From: Nematopogon swammerdamellus | Taxonomy: Eukaryota > Arthropoda > Insecta > Lepidoptera > Adelidae | Length of the DNA stretch: 64,000 nt | Direction: 5' to 3' | Assembly (NCBI GenBank): GCA_946902875.1 | Contig: OX336351.1 | Coordinates: 4,771,761 to 4,835,760 of the forward strand | Program-made: the position numbers and the translations under genes | In this document: piece after piece, positions 50,628 to 61,239 of the stretch | How positions within the stretch are numbered: position 1 is the stretch's first letter | Layout: the number at the start of each line of letters is the position of its first letter | Notes under the pieces: generated by a model | Seen by the model: the letters and a program-made list of their open reading frames with translations, nothing else | Databases searched by the model: none | Told to the model about the DNA's origin: nothing

Positions 50628-53600
50628 CTATTTACTTGAGTTCCTCTTTGCTGCCACCCGGGCTATCTTTCCGGCAAACTCCAAAAATGCAGGCCTGCTT
50701 TTGCCGTCTTGGAACAGGTGAGGAAGCGTTTCGATCTTTATCGCGGTGTTGGTCTTAGCGCCCAGATCGAAGCGCTCCCTTTCGAAGCGTGGGCACTCCA
50801 ACAGTAGATGCCACACCGTCTCGTCCTTCTCGGGATCGCAGACACAAGAGGGACTGTCCTTAATGTGGAAGCGATGCAGGTACTCTGCAAAGCCTCCATG
50901 TCCAGTCAAGATCGTGACATGTACAGGGTTCAGAGTGGTTTGCCTCACTATCTTGTTGGCTTGAGCCACATCTGGGAGAAACACCTTTGTCACTGAACCC
51001 GTAGTAGATGCCACGTACCTTTCCTGCCACTTCCGGACAGTCTCCTTTCGGATCCGCGATCTCACGTGCGACACCGGGACGGCGTCGTAATCGGGCGCGG
51101 TCTTTTTGTGGAGAGCTGCATCTTTGGCCAGCTCATCTGCCCTCTCATTTCCTGGAGTACCCGTGTGGGCACGCAGCCAGAACAGGAGCACATTTCTCCC
51201 CTCCGCACGGATCTCCCCAACACAGCCTCGTATGGCTTCCGCCAGTGGGTGAAGCGACTTGGGATTGGCCAGCAGATCGAGCGAAGACCTTGAGTCACTC
51301 AGGATGCTCACTGACGGCGCCTTGCTGCGCTTCACCGCCTGTACTGCTTTTAAGAGCGCATACAGCTCTGATTGGAATACCGTGCAGAATGGTTCGAGTC
51401 TGAACTTTGAGCTGCGAACCTCCCTGCCGTCCTCCCACCAAGTGTAGGCAGCTCCGACTTTCCCCTCTATCTTGCTACCATCGGTGTATATTTGGGGGCC
51501 GATCGCTTGGTGGAGGGAGTCGTCTCCATCCTCGATAAGTTCGTATGACATCGCAGGTTGCGCGGCGGGATGGGCAACATTTGCGAAATGCGCTCTCTGT
51601 TCCATCTGCCTGCCCGGGGGCAACAGTTCCTCCAGTTGGCCCCTCTTTGACCTGTACAGCATGGCCGCCTCCTGGATCCTCAAGTCCAGCGGTAACAAGC
51701 CTGTCAGGATCAGGGCCGATGACAAAGACACCGTGCGGTATGCTTTGCAGAGCTTCTGAGCGAATCCTCGTTGCAGTGAGTCCAGGCTTTTCCTGGTCAT
51801 CAACTTTTCTGTTGACGATGCCCATACACTGCTCGCATACATCACAATCGGCTCTATCACCGCGACATATATAGTCCTAATAATTTCCTTATTGAGGCCC
51901 CAGTTGACCTTCGCCGCGCATGACAGCTGTTTGTAGATGTCTGCGGCTTTCCGACACGTCGCTTTGACATGCGCGTTGAAGGTCAACTTTCGGTCGATCA
52001 CAAGTCCCAGCAACTTGACCTCTTCGACCAGGTTTAACTGCATGCCTGCCATCCGTAGGTCGGGGTTGTCGTATTTGAGCTTCCTCGTCATTAACATGGC
52101 GTTCGTCTTGTGAGCGGCAAAGTTTAACTTGTTGCGACCCCCCCATTCCACTACAGACTGCAGTGTACTATTTGCTGTTTCCTGCAGGACATTGACCCTG
52201 TGCCCGGAAAATACCAGAACTACGTCGTCCGCAAAAGCCTGACATCTGACTCCCAGTTCGGCCATCGTCTGGAGCAAGTCGTCCAGGATTAGGTTCCAGA
52301 ATGTTGGCCCGCCTATGGATCCCTGGACGCAGCCTTTGTTCGTTTCCTTCTCCCAGGTTGACCTTGCGTAGCTAATGCGGATCGATCTGTCGCAGAGGTA
52401 GGAAGAAACCATGGCGTACAGATTCCTTGGGCATCCCTTTTTCTGGAGCTGGTACTTCATTATGGGCCACCAGGCGTTATCGAACGCACCCTCTATGTCC
52501 AAGGAGATCATTATGACGATCTTTTTTTCCTTGATCTCTGACCTGATATACTCAATTAGGTCATAGAGGGCGTCCTCGGTTCCCCTTTGTGGCATGAACC
52601 CATACTGCCTATCGCTAAGTTTTGGGTGGAGGTACCACTGCAGTCGACCCATCATCAGTTTTTCTACTATTTTCCCAAGGACAGAGAGGAGGCCGATCGG
52701 TCTATAAGATTTCGGGTGGGTGTAGTCCTCCTTACCGGCCTTCCTAATGATGCAAACGTGGGCTATCTTCCAGCTTTTAGGAAAGTGGGCTATCGTCAGG
52801 CATTTGTTTGCCAGTGCCATAAACACCTCCCTATCGCTGTTGATCGCCGCAGTACAGATGTCGGAGGTCAACCCATCCAGGCCTGGAGCTTTTTTTGGAT
52901 TCGTGTGCCTTAGCACTAGCTCCAGCTCCGAGGTTGTAAACGATGGGTCGTCCTCCGCGAGTCCTTTAATGTTTTCGACTCTGGTCTGCTCTGTTTTCCC
53001 ACGTACTGCACCGTGGTAGGCCAGCTCACCCTCTAGAGAGTCATTCCGATAAAATGTCTCCGCGAGAAGCCTTGCGGAGTCCTTTGGGCTAAGTGTATCG
53101 CCTGATGGACCTCGCAAAAGTTGGTCATCTTGCCGTTTTACCGTTTTACGAATAACCCTGTAGATACCATCCCACATGCTCTCTCTGTCCTGGGTCGTGC
53201 AGAAGTTTTTCCAGCTCTCGGTTTGGGCAGTCTCAGCCTCGTGAACGTAGCGCACTTTGGCTTCGACGTATTCCTGGATTACTGCTTCGCGTCTGGTCGG
53301 GGCTGCGTTGCGAATTCGTCTCTTTTTTTGCAAGACTTCCTGCTTCAAAATGGTGAGAGTCTCGTTCCACCATGGTGGTGTCAGTTTCCCTTTTCCTAGA
53401 CTCATCCTCGGAATCGTGGCTTCACATGCGCTGAGGATGGAACGTTGGTAGGTGTTTATGATTTCTTCCAGACCTTCAGGGCTGTTAATGTCTTGCAGCG
53501 TTTGAGGCGAAATGTTATTTATTACCAACGCTTCGGTGAATGCGGATCTGAACTCCGACCACTTTGCCTTCTTTGTGTTGAAAATTCGTGTAGACTGGGG

Positions 53601-54431
53601 TTTTAATCTCTCTAATGCCCTGTCTAGACGAATCGTGAAGGTGATGGTGTTGTGGTCGGAAGTTGTCAGGTTTCTGTCCACCTTCCAGCCGCCCGCTCTA
53701 GCGAGCAGCTGTTCCGAGCATGTGGTAACATCGACTGAGCTCTGGTATAATTTGCCTTGTCGATACACCTCAAACGTTGGTACATTTCCCGTGTTCAAGA
53801 TTTGGAAGTCCATTTCCTCAAGAAAATTATGGTACTCCTCCCCCCTTATGTTGTTTTCAGCACTGCCCCACCAGAGATTCCAGGCGTTTACGTCCCCTGC
53901 GAGCACCACGTTCCTGGTTCAGATTCTGCCCAAAACGTGACGGATTCTCTGGAGGTACCCCTCCATGTCTTCGTCTCCCTCGAAGTAGACCGATACGATT
54001 CCGAGCGACAACTGTCCTGCCTTGAGAAGGACGGCCGAGATGTTCTCGTCGACAAGCTGTGGGTCGTGGATGACTTCCAGCCTGTCGCCGACCACGATCA
54101 CGGCCGCCTTAACGGGTTTTGTGCGATTTGACATTTTCTGTATGATCTTAGTCCCGGGGTGGTGTTTAATATGGCCCACACCTCCCACGTAGGGTTCTTG
54201 GACGATAGCGATGTGGAACCCTTTTTCTCCCGAAATTTTAATAAGTTCAGCCGTCGCTAATTTTGAGCGTTGGAGGTTCGCCTGTATGATCCGCAGATTG
54301 CTGCTCTCCGGGGTCTGCTTCGAGGGGGGTTTGCTAACTTGGGTGCTGGTGGTCAATACGTCATCCTTAACAATAGGAAACCTTCGTTCTAGCCAAGAAG
54401 TCCCACTTTTGCTTCTCGGGACACACATCAC
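50628..54431 (-). pseudogene. Element C ORF2: endonuclease, RT, RNase H; one in-frame stop
   Basis: A single frame of 1267 codons interrupted only by TGA at 53919-53921 (codon 171). Endonuclease: IIQANLQRSKLATAEL near residue 48, IVQEPYV, LAGDVNAWN just after the stop, and TTSDHNTITF. RT: KAPGLDGL near 516, SLDIEGAFDNAWW, QGSIGGPTFWN and AFADDVVLVF near 733. RNase H: YTDGSKIEG near 985, QSELYALL, SDSRSSLD and NERADELAKDAA. C-terminal zinc motif: DSPSCVC..WHLLLECP near 1198. Roles: the endonuclease nicks the target, RT copies the element RNA there, and RNase H helps clear RNA. The stop lies inside the endonuclease, so this copy should not make full protein. A non-AUG or frameshift start within ORF1 is possible, since the first ATG (54431) is 64 nt before the ORF1 stop. 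Confidence 0.88.
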
Positions 54432-56763
54432 TGAAGGCGTTATGTTGAGTGTCGTCGTGCTTTCCTGATTTTGTGCAGTTTATGCATTTTGGTTTTTCCG
54501 AGAGTCTTGGGCATTTCCCTTTTATATGCGGGCCTCCGCAGTGGCTGCATAGTTCCTCCCTTTCCTGGCATACCGTTTTTGTATGCCCGTAGCCCAAGCA
54601 TTTGGAGCACTGTACGAGGGGCGACTGGTCCACAACTTCTCGCCTTTCCAGGCCAATGTAGACTTTCCCGGCTTCTGTGAGCGCTTTCCAGATTTCGGGC
54701 GAGAGCTCCACCACGGCATGACAAGTGAGAGGATTCCTGCCCTGCTTGCGATAGCGTACTCTCACAGTGGCGGCACTGAGGTCGATGCCTGCCAGAAGGT
54801 GTTTGTTCTGGACCCTCAGCAGGTTCTCAACCTCGCTGTCCTTGTGGTAACTCATCATGTCTCGTATGCATACGAGTGGGTTTCTGGTCCTGACTTTTTC
54901 AACCTGCAGTCCGCCGCTTTGCACACTCGTTTTTACCCTTTCTAACTCGTCACTTTCTTCACAACTTATCAAAACCTTTTGGTTCTTTGCCTTCCGAAGC
55001 CTGTCTATCTTTATCCCAGTTTTTTCAACCTTGAGGGCCGTTCTTATTTCTGAGACCACCTGGTCCCCGGTGTGCTCCGGATTTCCAGAAGAGACGATAA
55101 TTGTGTGTAGAGGCACCGGACGTTCGGGTTTTCGGGCTGGCCTTGACAAGGCTTGAGCATAGGTCACCGGGTGTTCGTGGTTCATTTCCTTTATGCTCCC
55201 CTCGATGCCTGTGAGCCTTTTCTTTACCTCCTCAATGGCAACTTCGGAGCACCCCAGACCTCTGAGGGATTTTGCCTCCTTAAGGATGGACGCAATGTCC
55301 GTTCGGGCCTCTTCGAGTTGCTGGGCACTTGTCGAGAGTGCCAGCTCGTCGGAGACAGGGGGTGCTGGCAAAGTAGGGCCCTCACGGATAATCTGCCCAA
55401 GGGAGTCTACAGCGTGACGCAGGGTCTCCAGTTCGCCTGTGACAGGCCTCAGCGCCTCCTGGATGCCGGGGGCGGAGTTCTCGCTGCGGACGATCGTCTG
55501 CCCACGCGCCCCCTCCGCCAGCCAAGCCACCGTAGTCTGCAGTTCCGCTACGCCCTGCAGCAGGGGCCCCAGCTCCTCACGGACAGCGCCTGCGACCTCC
55601 AGCACACCAATGCCGCCAGCCTCCCGAACCGGCGGAAGCTCTCTGACTGAACAGGTGGTCTCGCCGCGTGCCGAATCGTGATGCATGGCGTCCATGATTC
55701 GCTGGAGGCCGACCAGCCGCTCATGGGCCCGCCCCAGGCCCACCTCCATCGCGCGAACCGCCTCCCCCGAATCCCGCAGGTCGCCCCCAGGGGCGGTCGG
55801 ACCAGGCCGCCGGAACTCGGCGGCGGCCGGGCGCGCAAGCAGCTGTGCTACTCCCTTTCGCGTCTCTTCCAGCTTGTCCATCTGGCCTACGGCTTCGAAT
55901 GCCAGCCAGTTTCGGATGCTGGACGACTGCTCCAGGGTGCTCTTTATATCTGCATGCGCAGCCCGCAGCGCCTCGGCGTGGCTCGAGTGGAGCGCCATCA
56001 TCTCTACCACATGTGCCCGCTCCACTCGGACCAGCTCCCTGGCGTGTCGCGCCTTCGCCGCCTCCAGCTCAGCCTGCCTTCGAGAGCGCGAGTCAGAGAG
56101 CGCAAGGGCAACCTCATACAGTTCCTGTAAACATTCGTGAGCTGTCACCTTGCACTCTCTTTTCATGTTACCGGCCTGCTCAAGTGCGGTCTTGCCCCGC
56201 TGGAGGAGGTCGTTGGCTCTGGCGGTCGCCTGGTCCATTCGGACCCCGGCGCCCGCTCTGGCGGGCAGTATGCTCGGGCGCGACGCGTGCACGGGAGAGG
56301 GGTCGCGCGAACCAGAGCCCACCGAGGACCACTCCTCGTCGTCCGACTGGAACTCGATCCCGAGCTCCTTGAGCTCCCGATCGATATCCAGCCGGGACTC
56401 CGTGGACGTGCCAGCGCTCGAAGCCGGGTTTAGCGGGGTCCACCCAGGCGAGTCCAGTACCTCCTCCGGCGTCGGGGCCGTAGAGCCTGCGGGCGGTGGG
56501 GTTGGCTCCGGTTCTGCTGACGGGCCAGCCTCTGGCACCTCAGGTCCTCGGCCTTCCGCTGTGTCTCCCGCAGGGAGTTTCCCCGTCTGGGGGTTCCGTC
56601 TGACCGTTTGCCGACGCAGAGTCTGCTCCCGGAGGTCAGGGCTTTTCCCTGTAGAAGCAGACCTCCGAGGTTTCGGTTGGCCGGAGGGACCGGGTTGGCC
56701 GTCTCTCTGCTGCTTGAATGCCGGACTCGCTGCACCTTTCCTTGCGACAAACTTCGGCGGCAT
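54367..56763 (-). CDS. Element C ORF1: gag-like RNA-binding protein with zinc knuckles
   Basis: 798 residues from the ATG at 56763 (MPPKFVARKG); an upstream in-frame ATG at 56817 would add 18 hydrophobic-rich residues and is less likely. Order: basic, Pro-rich N-terminus; an acidic patch (FQSDDEEWSSV); a long coiled-coil-like stretch (about 180-310) with many A, E, L and R; then a basic segment and three zinc knuckles near the C-terminus. These read CSKCLGYGHTKTVC, CSHCGGPHIKGKC and CINCTKSGK followed by H and C. Such knuckles bind the element RNA in the ribonucleoprotein. The N-terminal half is clearly paralogous to the first half of the element A ORF. Confidence 0.9.
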   Translation of the reverse strand: MPPKFVARKGAASPAFKQQRDGQPGPSGQPKPRRSASTGKSPDLREQTLRRQTVRRNPQTGKLPAGDTAEGRGPEVPEAGPSAEPEPTPPPAGSTAPTPEEVLDSPGWTPLNPASSAGTSTESRLDIDRELKELGIEFQSDDEEWSSVGSGSRDPSPVHASRPSILPARAGAGVRMDQATARANDLLQRGKTALEQAGNMKRECKVTAHECLQELYEVALALSDSRSRRQAELEAAKARHARELVRVERAHVVEMMALHSSHAEALRAAHADIKSTLEQSSSIRNWLAFEAVGQMDKLEETRKGVAQLLARPAAAEFRRPGPTAPGGDLRDSGEAVRAMEVGLGRAHERLVGLQRIMDAMHHDSARGETTCSVRELPPVREAGGIGVLEVAGAVREELGPLLQGVAELQTTVAWLAEGARGQTIVRSENSAPGIQEALRPVTGELETLRHAVDSLGQIIREGPTLPAPPVSDELALSTSAQQLEEARTDIASILKEAKSLRGLGCSEVAIEEVKKRLTGIEGSIKEMNHEHPVTYAQALSRPARKPERPVPLHTIIVSSGNPEHTGDQVVSEIRTALKVEKTGIKIDRLRKAKNQKVLISCEESDELERVKTSVQSGGLQVEKVRTRNPLVCIRDMMSYHKDSEVENLLRVQNKHLLAGIDLSAATVRVRYRKQGRNPLTCHAVVELSPEIWKALTEAGKVYIGLERREVVDQSPLVQCSKCLGYGHTKTVCQEREELCSHCGGPHIKGKCPRLSEKPKCINCTKSGKHDDTQHNAFSDVCPEKQKWDFLARTKVSYC

Positions 56764-56850
56764 TTTGGCAGTTCTGGATGCTGTTCTGAACGAAAACAAA
56801 AACACACCAGCACACACACACTAGGCGATCACTAAATAACAAAAACACAA

Positions 56851-57378
56851 TACCAACAAAAATGATAGCAAAATATAAAAACTTGATTTTATTTATAATA
56901 CAATTTGAGTGTTAGAATCCACCCACACACAAACCGGTCTACCACCCACGGAGGACCCCCTCTAATGCTTGCTCACGAAAATTTACGCCGGGCAAAAGTT
57001 TCCTCCAGACAATTCCCAGTTGAAGAACAGGCCCTTACAGTGCAGCTACCATTTCAGCAGTATCACGGTTCGATAGCCCTGGAAAAGCTGGTTCTGGGAC
57101 AGGTTCTTCCAAGGCTGTGGGTTATCTGACGCGGAAGTTATGGCCCCCCAAAGAATTGGTCCCAGAGGGGGGGTGAGGTAAAATTATGCGGGGGGGGGGG
57201 GGGGGGGGGGTAAGTGCTCCCCACGAAAGTGGGGGGGGGGGGGGGTTTCAATTTTATATGAAATTGCAAAATAACTATTAAGATGGAAGTAGGCAATATC
57301 ATCGTTTTAAAAAATGCTGAAAAAATATGCCCGGGGGATACGTTTGGCGACTAGAACATCGATCTCCTGGCACGGTTT
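56851..57378. other. Unassigned; possible 5' UTR of element C, G runs
   Basis: A plus-strand frame at 56905-57129 (LAHENLRRAKVSSRQFPVEE onward) has no known domain. G runs at about 57190-57210 and 57230-57245 could hide missing or misassembled sequence. I cannot place the 5' end of element C here. Confidence 0.35.
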
Positions 57379-57549
57379 TTTTTTTGTTTATGGAAACTGA
57401 CCCGTTTGGCTAGATCACCTACAACATCCGTAATTTCAGACCACCTAGTAAGGTAAGAAGGGAAGGGACCTACAGTTTAACGTGAAATCCGAACCACGGT
57501 CAGCCTCCATCATTCGAGCCGTCAGCACCACTGAGCTACCGAGGCTGAC
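57379..57549 (-). mobile_element. 5S-SINE, heavily deleted
   Basis: Minus strand: tRNA-like start (TCAGCCTCGGTAGCTCAGTG), the 5S-like core lost, then GGTTCGGATTTCACGTTAAA, a short body start, and a jump to the tail (GTAGGTGATCTAGCC, TTTCCATAAAC). Confidence 0.65.
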
Positions 57550-58067
57550 AACAGTGAACGGTTTTTTAGTCAAATAGTACATGAAATGTAGAAGTTTATG
57601 AAAATTTAGGATTAGGTACTTACTTGTGGAGTGTTTTCTAATAATTTGTTTGTGGAAACTGAGAAGGTTGGGTCATATCGACCATGTAATCGACCACATT
57701 AAAATGTCCGCTCTCTGCGTGAGTTCTAAACTCTGCGCGGTCAGAACTCAACGTTGTTGTTTACACGTCCGCACAACTTCACTGCGCACCCAGTAATTGC
57801 AATTTGCGTCAAACCAAATCGCGGCCGACCAATTTATCGCCGGACATAATTACTTCTGCTGGCGTTGTCCATTGCAACATGACACTGAGCCCGCGTTGCT
57901 CTATGCTGTCCTGGTACTCAGTCGCACTGTCTACTAATTACAAAAGGCTACGTCTGTCTTGCCTGTGTGTCTGTCCGTCTGTCTGTGTGTCTGTCCGTCT
58001 GTCGGTGTGTCTGCCCATCTGTCTGTGTGTATGTCCTTCTGTCTGTGTGTCTGTCGGTGCGTGTGTA
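57550..58067. other. Mostly unassigned; TGTC/CTGT run at 57955-58060
   Basis: TGTGTGTCTGTCCGTCTGTC-type simple repeat, about 100 bp. Otherwise no recognised feature. Confidence 0.5.
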
Positions 58068-58232
58068 TACATACAGTACGCGGCATTTAATAATGTATGT
58101 AGATCGATTGTACAGCGTCGTCTCTGTTGCACTAACTCGCACGTCTCTGTGCGACAGGGACGACGCTCTACAGCCGCACTGTCTCTTTCTAAAGCCCGAT
58201 GTACATTATTAACTGAAGCGTACTGTACGTAC
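58068..58232. repeat. Fold-back element of 165 bp with nested hairpin
   Basis: ACATACAGTACGC and TTAATAATGTA on the left pair with their complements at 58205-58232. The inner arms AGCGTCGTCTCTGTTGCAC (58114-58132) and GTGCGACAGGGACGACGCT (58149-58167) differ at two sites only. Could be a MITE or a small hairpin RNA precursor. No transcription evidence. Confidence 0.75.
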
Positions 58233-58350
58233 ATACCACACGCTAATCGGGGTGAACAGAGTAATCGGTGTTGTGCTACAAGGACTCATAAAAATTACAG
58301 AGCAACACCGACCACCACGTTAAGCCAAGTATTCGGCAAGAGAAATAGGA
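58233..58350 (-). mobile_element. P-family fragment
   Basis: CATACCACACGCTAATCGGGG, GGTGTTGTGCTACAAGG / CAGAGCAACACCGACC and GTTAAGCCAAGTATTCGGC. Confidence 0.6.
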
Positions 58351-59324
58351 AGCAGCCTGTATTTTGGAGAAAAGTTCACTTCTTGTCGCAGAATAAATTA
58401 ATTATCAGCAGATTGCGGTGGCGAACATAATATATAATTATATACTGGCTGTTTCGGAACTTATATAATTATTTATTTAGGTACCTATTATAAAATCATA
58501 CACAAAGAGGCAATACGTGTATCAATATTCAACAAACGTATTTGCATATTTTGACATGACTGTACATGGGAGGTAGGTAGGTAAACTCACCCGCGAAACC
58601 TATTTGCGAACGCTAAATAGGAATTCCAGTCGAGCAGGCGAGGCATTTAATGTCAGTTTTCTACATACCCACTTATTTACGACGTAAATAAGTAATTTAT
58701 ATATAAGTAGGTAAGTACCTAACTACAGAGGAGATTTTCAGAAATTCGGCAATTTTAGTTGAAATGGTAGATATTAAAAAATTCATTTATTTCCATTTGA
58801 AAGCTTATATTGAACATTCTGAAAATTAATACGAATGAAAATTAGAAGCTTATGTTGACCGTGTGCACGTCATCAATCAATCAATACAATAATAAATCTG
58901 CAAGGGATAGTCATAGAGTAAGTTATTTTGTTTTATGAGATACTGCGTGTGTAGACTCTATGTATGATACTAAAACTAAATTGACGATTTTTAGAAATAT
59001 TTTCTGTATGTATGTATGTGTATGTGTGTTCCTCCATAACTCTTAAACCGATCATCCGAATTAGATGAAGCTTAGTACAAGCACATTTAACTATACGCGA
59101 CACAGGATAGGCTAAATAAAATTCAGTTTCGTTTACGCCAGGATGTGGCTCACATACAAACCGAATTGTTCCGCGTGCCAAATAAAGGTGCGGTAGCGGG
59201 CTTACTTACTTTCTTCTTTTAAAATACAAATTTCACGCGAGCGAAGCCGCGGGCAAGAGTCATGTGAAATATAAATATACTGTAATAACCATAATATTCT
59301 TACAGCACATTTTCGTACTGTGTG
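58351..59324. other. Mostly unassigned; Lep1-like end near 59227
   Basis: Bases 58930-59262 contain TCCTCCATAACTCTTAAACC and end ACGCGAGCGAAGCCGCGGGC then AAGAGTC. Probably a degraded Helitron-like repeat. The rest shows nothing. Confidence 0.4.
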
Positions 59325-59585
59325 AGGCCGGTACTTAAAAAATACTTATGCTGTGCATAAGGGCGACAGGCTAGCCACCTCTCACCTTGGCACGGTCTTT
59401 CCACCGAGTCATGCAGCAGGTGGGCCTTCGCGCCTTACTTGCTGCCTGACAGTTATCTTGTCCGAATACTTTGTTAAACATGGTGGTCGGGGTTGTGCTG
59501 TAATTTATAAGAGTACTTGCAGCACAACACCGATTACTCTGCTTACCCCGATTGTCGGGATACGGCGTGTGGTATGTATGTATTA
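59325..59585 (+). mobile_element. P-family repeat, head partly lost
   Basis: GTGAGGCCGGTACTTAAAAA, then GGGCGACAGGCTAGCCACC, GAGTCATGCAGCAGGTGGGC, GTCGGGGTTGTGCTGT / CAGCACAACACCGATTACTC, and GTGTGGTATGTATGTATTAC. Confidence 0.75.
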
Positions 59586-59774
59586 CATTACAAGATACGT
59601 TCTTGTGACTTCTATTCAGTTGGTTTTATATTATAAAATAAATGTGTATATGTATACCTATATGTAATTTATGCATAAATATAATATGTACGTACCTTAT
59701 AGTATTTATTTTATGTATGTATGTATATGTTTGTGTCCATTTACTTAATAGTTTTATTTTTCACGCTCCTCTTT

Positions 59775-59903
59775 TGCACTGGATTGTCCGCCCTATCAGC
59801 TTCTCTACATCACAAAGGTTAGTTTGTAAAGAATGCTACTTTGCATTAAACTCGCCTGTTGGGTTCCTTTTTATGGTGTACAATACAATAAAGTATATTT
59901 TTA
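59775..59903 (+). mobile_element. LINE-type 3' end with AATAAA
   Basis: TGTCCGCCCTATCAGCTTCTC, CATTAAACTCGCCTGTTGGG and CAATACAATAAAGTATATTT. Divergent relative of 13078-13200 and 16785-16910. Confidence 0.4.
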
Positions 59904-60567
59904 TTTAATTTGTTTTTACATCAGGTGTATAATGCCATCGTCAATCTTCATACTTATATCAAGTCAACAACAGAACAATTTTAGTATAAGTAGATAAATA
60001 ACGCGGTCTAGAACACAGAGTAGAGGAAAACATAGTTGAAATCCCGAAATTCCTTGCCGAATTGCATTTTACACAAAAGTTTCCGTGTAAAAAGGAAGAG
60101 AAAATATCGAAGAGAGGTGTTTGGAATCGGAGCGTGTCCCGTAAATCAGAGGGGTCGTTGGTGGTAAGGTGTTGCAATAATTTATTTTTTGTGCCCGACG
60201 TCGCCCATTGTCGCAACCCCTTTCAAGGTATGCGAGCCTGGTAATCTGGCGCGCGAGCCAGTGGAGATATGTCTTGAAGATCGCTTCTATTTGCATGTAT
60301 ATTGTGGTCTAAATATTAGGCTAAAGTGGCTGACTGGAAGAAATCATTTGCAGTGATAAGTCCGTCTTTTCGTACTCCTCAATTTTATTGTTTCTTTTCA
60401 TGTGCCTGCCTAGGTACTTTTTTTCTGTGAATTGTGTGCAATAAAGAGTTTATATTCTATTCTAAAACTGGGCCACTCAGAGATGCGTTCTAAAATAGTA
60501 TTTTTGATGAAATTGAGATAATATTATAACTAGAGAACCACTTTATCGATTTACGTACCTTTTTACC
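59904..60567. other. Unassigned
   Basis: No gene recognised. GTGTGCAATAAAGAGTTTAT near 60427 may be another retrotransposed 3' end. Confidence 0.35.
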
Positions 60568-60892
60568 GTGTAGGGCTGGTACTTTAAAAGAATAGCCCCA
60601 CTGCATCTCTCCCCGTGTATGTAGTAAAAGTCGATTAAGGGATATGACTCCCTTCTTATATTACTAGGTGGTAGGGATTAACCCGCCCGGGTTGCTACCA
60701 CCGCACTGAATGAAAGGTCGGCCGAAACGGCTATGTAAATAGTTTGTGTTTTCCGTCCAGTTCAGTGTAGCCGGCACGTCCGAAGGGAAGCACTGACGTG
60801 GCACCAAGTTCACCCGGTGTTATGGGCTGACATCACGGATGTTGTAGGTGATGTAGCCAACCGTGTCAGTTTCCATAAAAAAAAAGTGCGGT
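60568..60892 (+). mobile_element. Hybrid SINE, full length
   Basis: P head (GTGTAGGGCTGGTACTTTAA, TAGCCCCACTGCATCTCTCC) joined at CCCTTCTTATATTACTAGG to the complete T1 body, ending GTTTCCATAAAAAAAAA. With 11312-11636, 23484-23795 and 33387-33722, this shows the hybrid is a real dispersed family and not a single recombination. Confidence 0.85.
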
Positions 60893-61081
60893 TTTCACTG
60901 TTATATTCTGCCACTTCTCAAGATGGTTTCAGACTATAAATCACAACGCGTCATTAGCTGCCTGAGCTGTGAGCAAAAGTCACGCTTAGCGAAGCCGCAG
61001 GCAAGATATAGGAAAAACATATTTGTTGTGTAAATTTATTAGGATTTCATTTCAGTTCAATCAACATAATATACTACCGAT

Positions 61082-61172
61082 GATGGAAAACACTGACATG
61101 GCACCTAGTTCTCGAAGGTGTTATGGGCTGACATTACGGGTGTTCTGGGTGATGCAGTCAACCGTGTAAGTT
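61082..61172 (+). mobile_element. Divergent T1 tail fragment
   Basis: GGAAAACACTGACATGGCACC, TTATGGGCTGACATTACGGG, GGTGATGCAGTCAACCGTG. Old copy without a poly(A) tail. Confidence 0.6.
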
Positions 61173-61239
61173 TACCAACTACCTGAAAGTGGTGAAAACT
61201 GCCATCCCTCAGTCAGAAAATATTCAAGAGCATCCGACT

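Larger units (their letters stand above)
49954..56850 (-). mobile_element. Element C: nearly complete R1-clade (TRAS/SART-like) retrotransposon
   Basis: T run 49954-49976 is its poly(A), joined to TTAGG. Order on the minus strand: 5' UTR (boundary uncertain, at or beyond 56850), ORF1, ORF2, and a 3' UTR of about 650 bp with long A-rich tracts (T runs at 50121-50335 on the plus strand). ORF1 and ORF2 overlap by 65 bp in different frames. No TTAGG follows the 5' end, so either the 5' flank has been rearranged or the true 5' end lies further right, before the SINE at 57379. Confidence 0.82.

Noticed and set aside
44901..56850. Naming the retrotransposons TRAS1 or SART1
   Set aside because: Clade and target habit fit, but by eye I cannot separate TRAS from SART or other R1-clade lineages. 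A phylogeny is needed.
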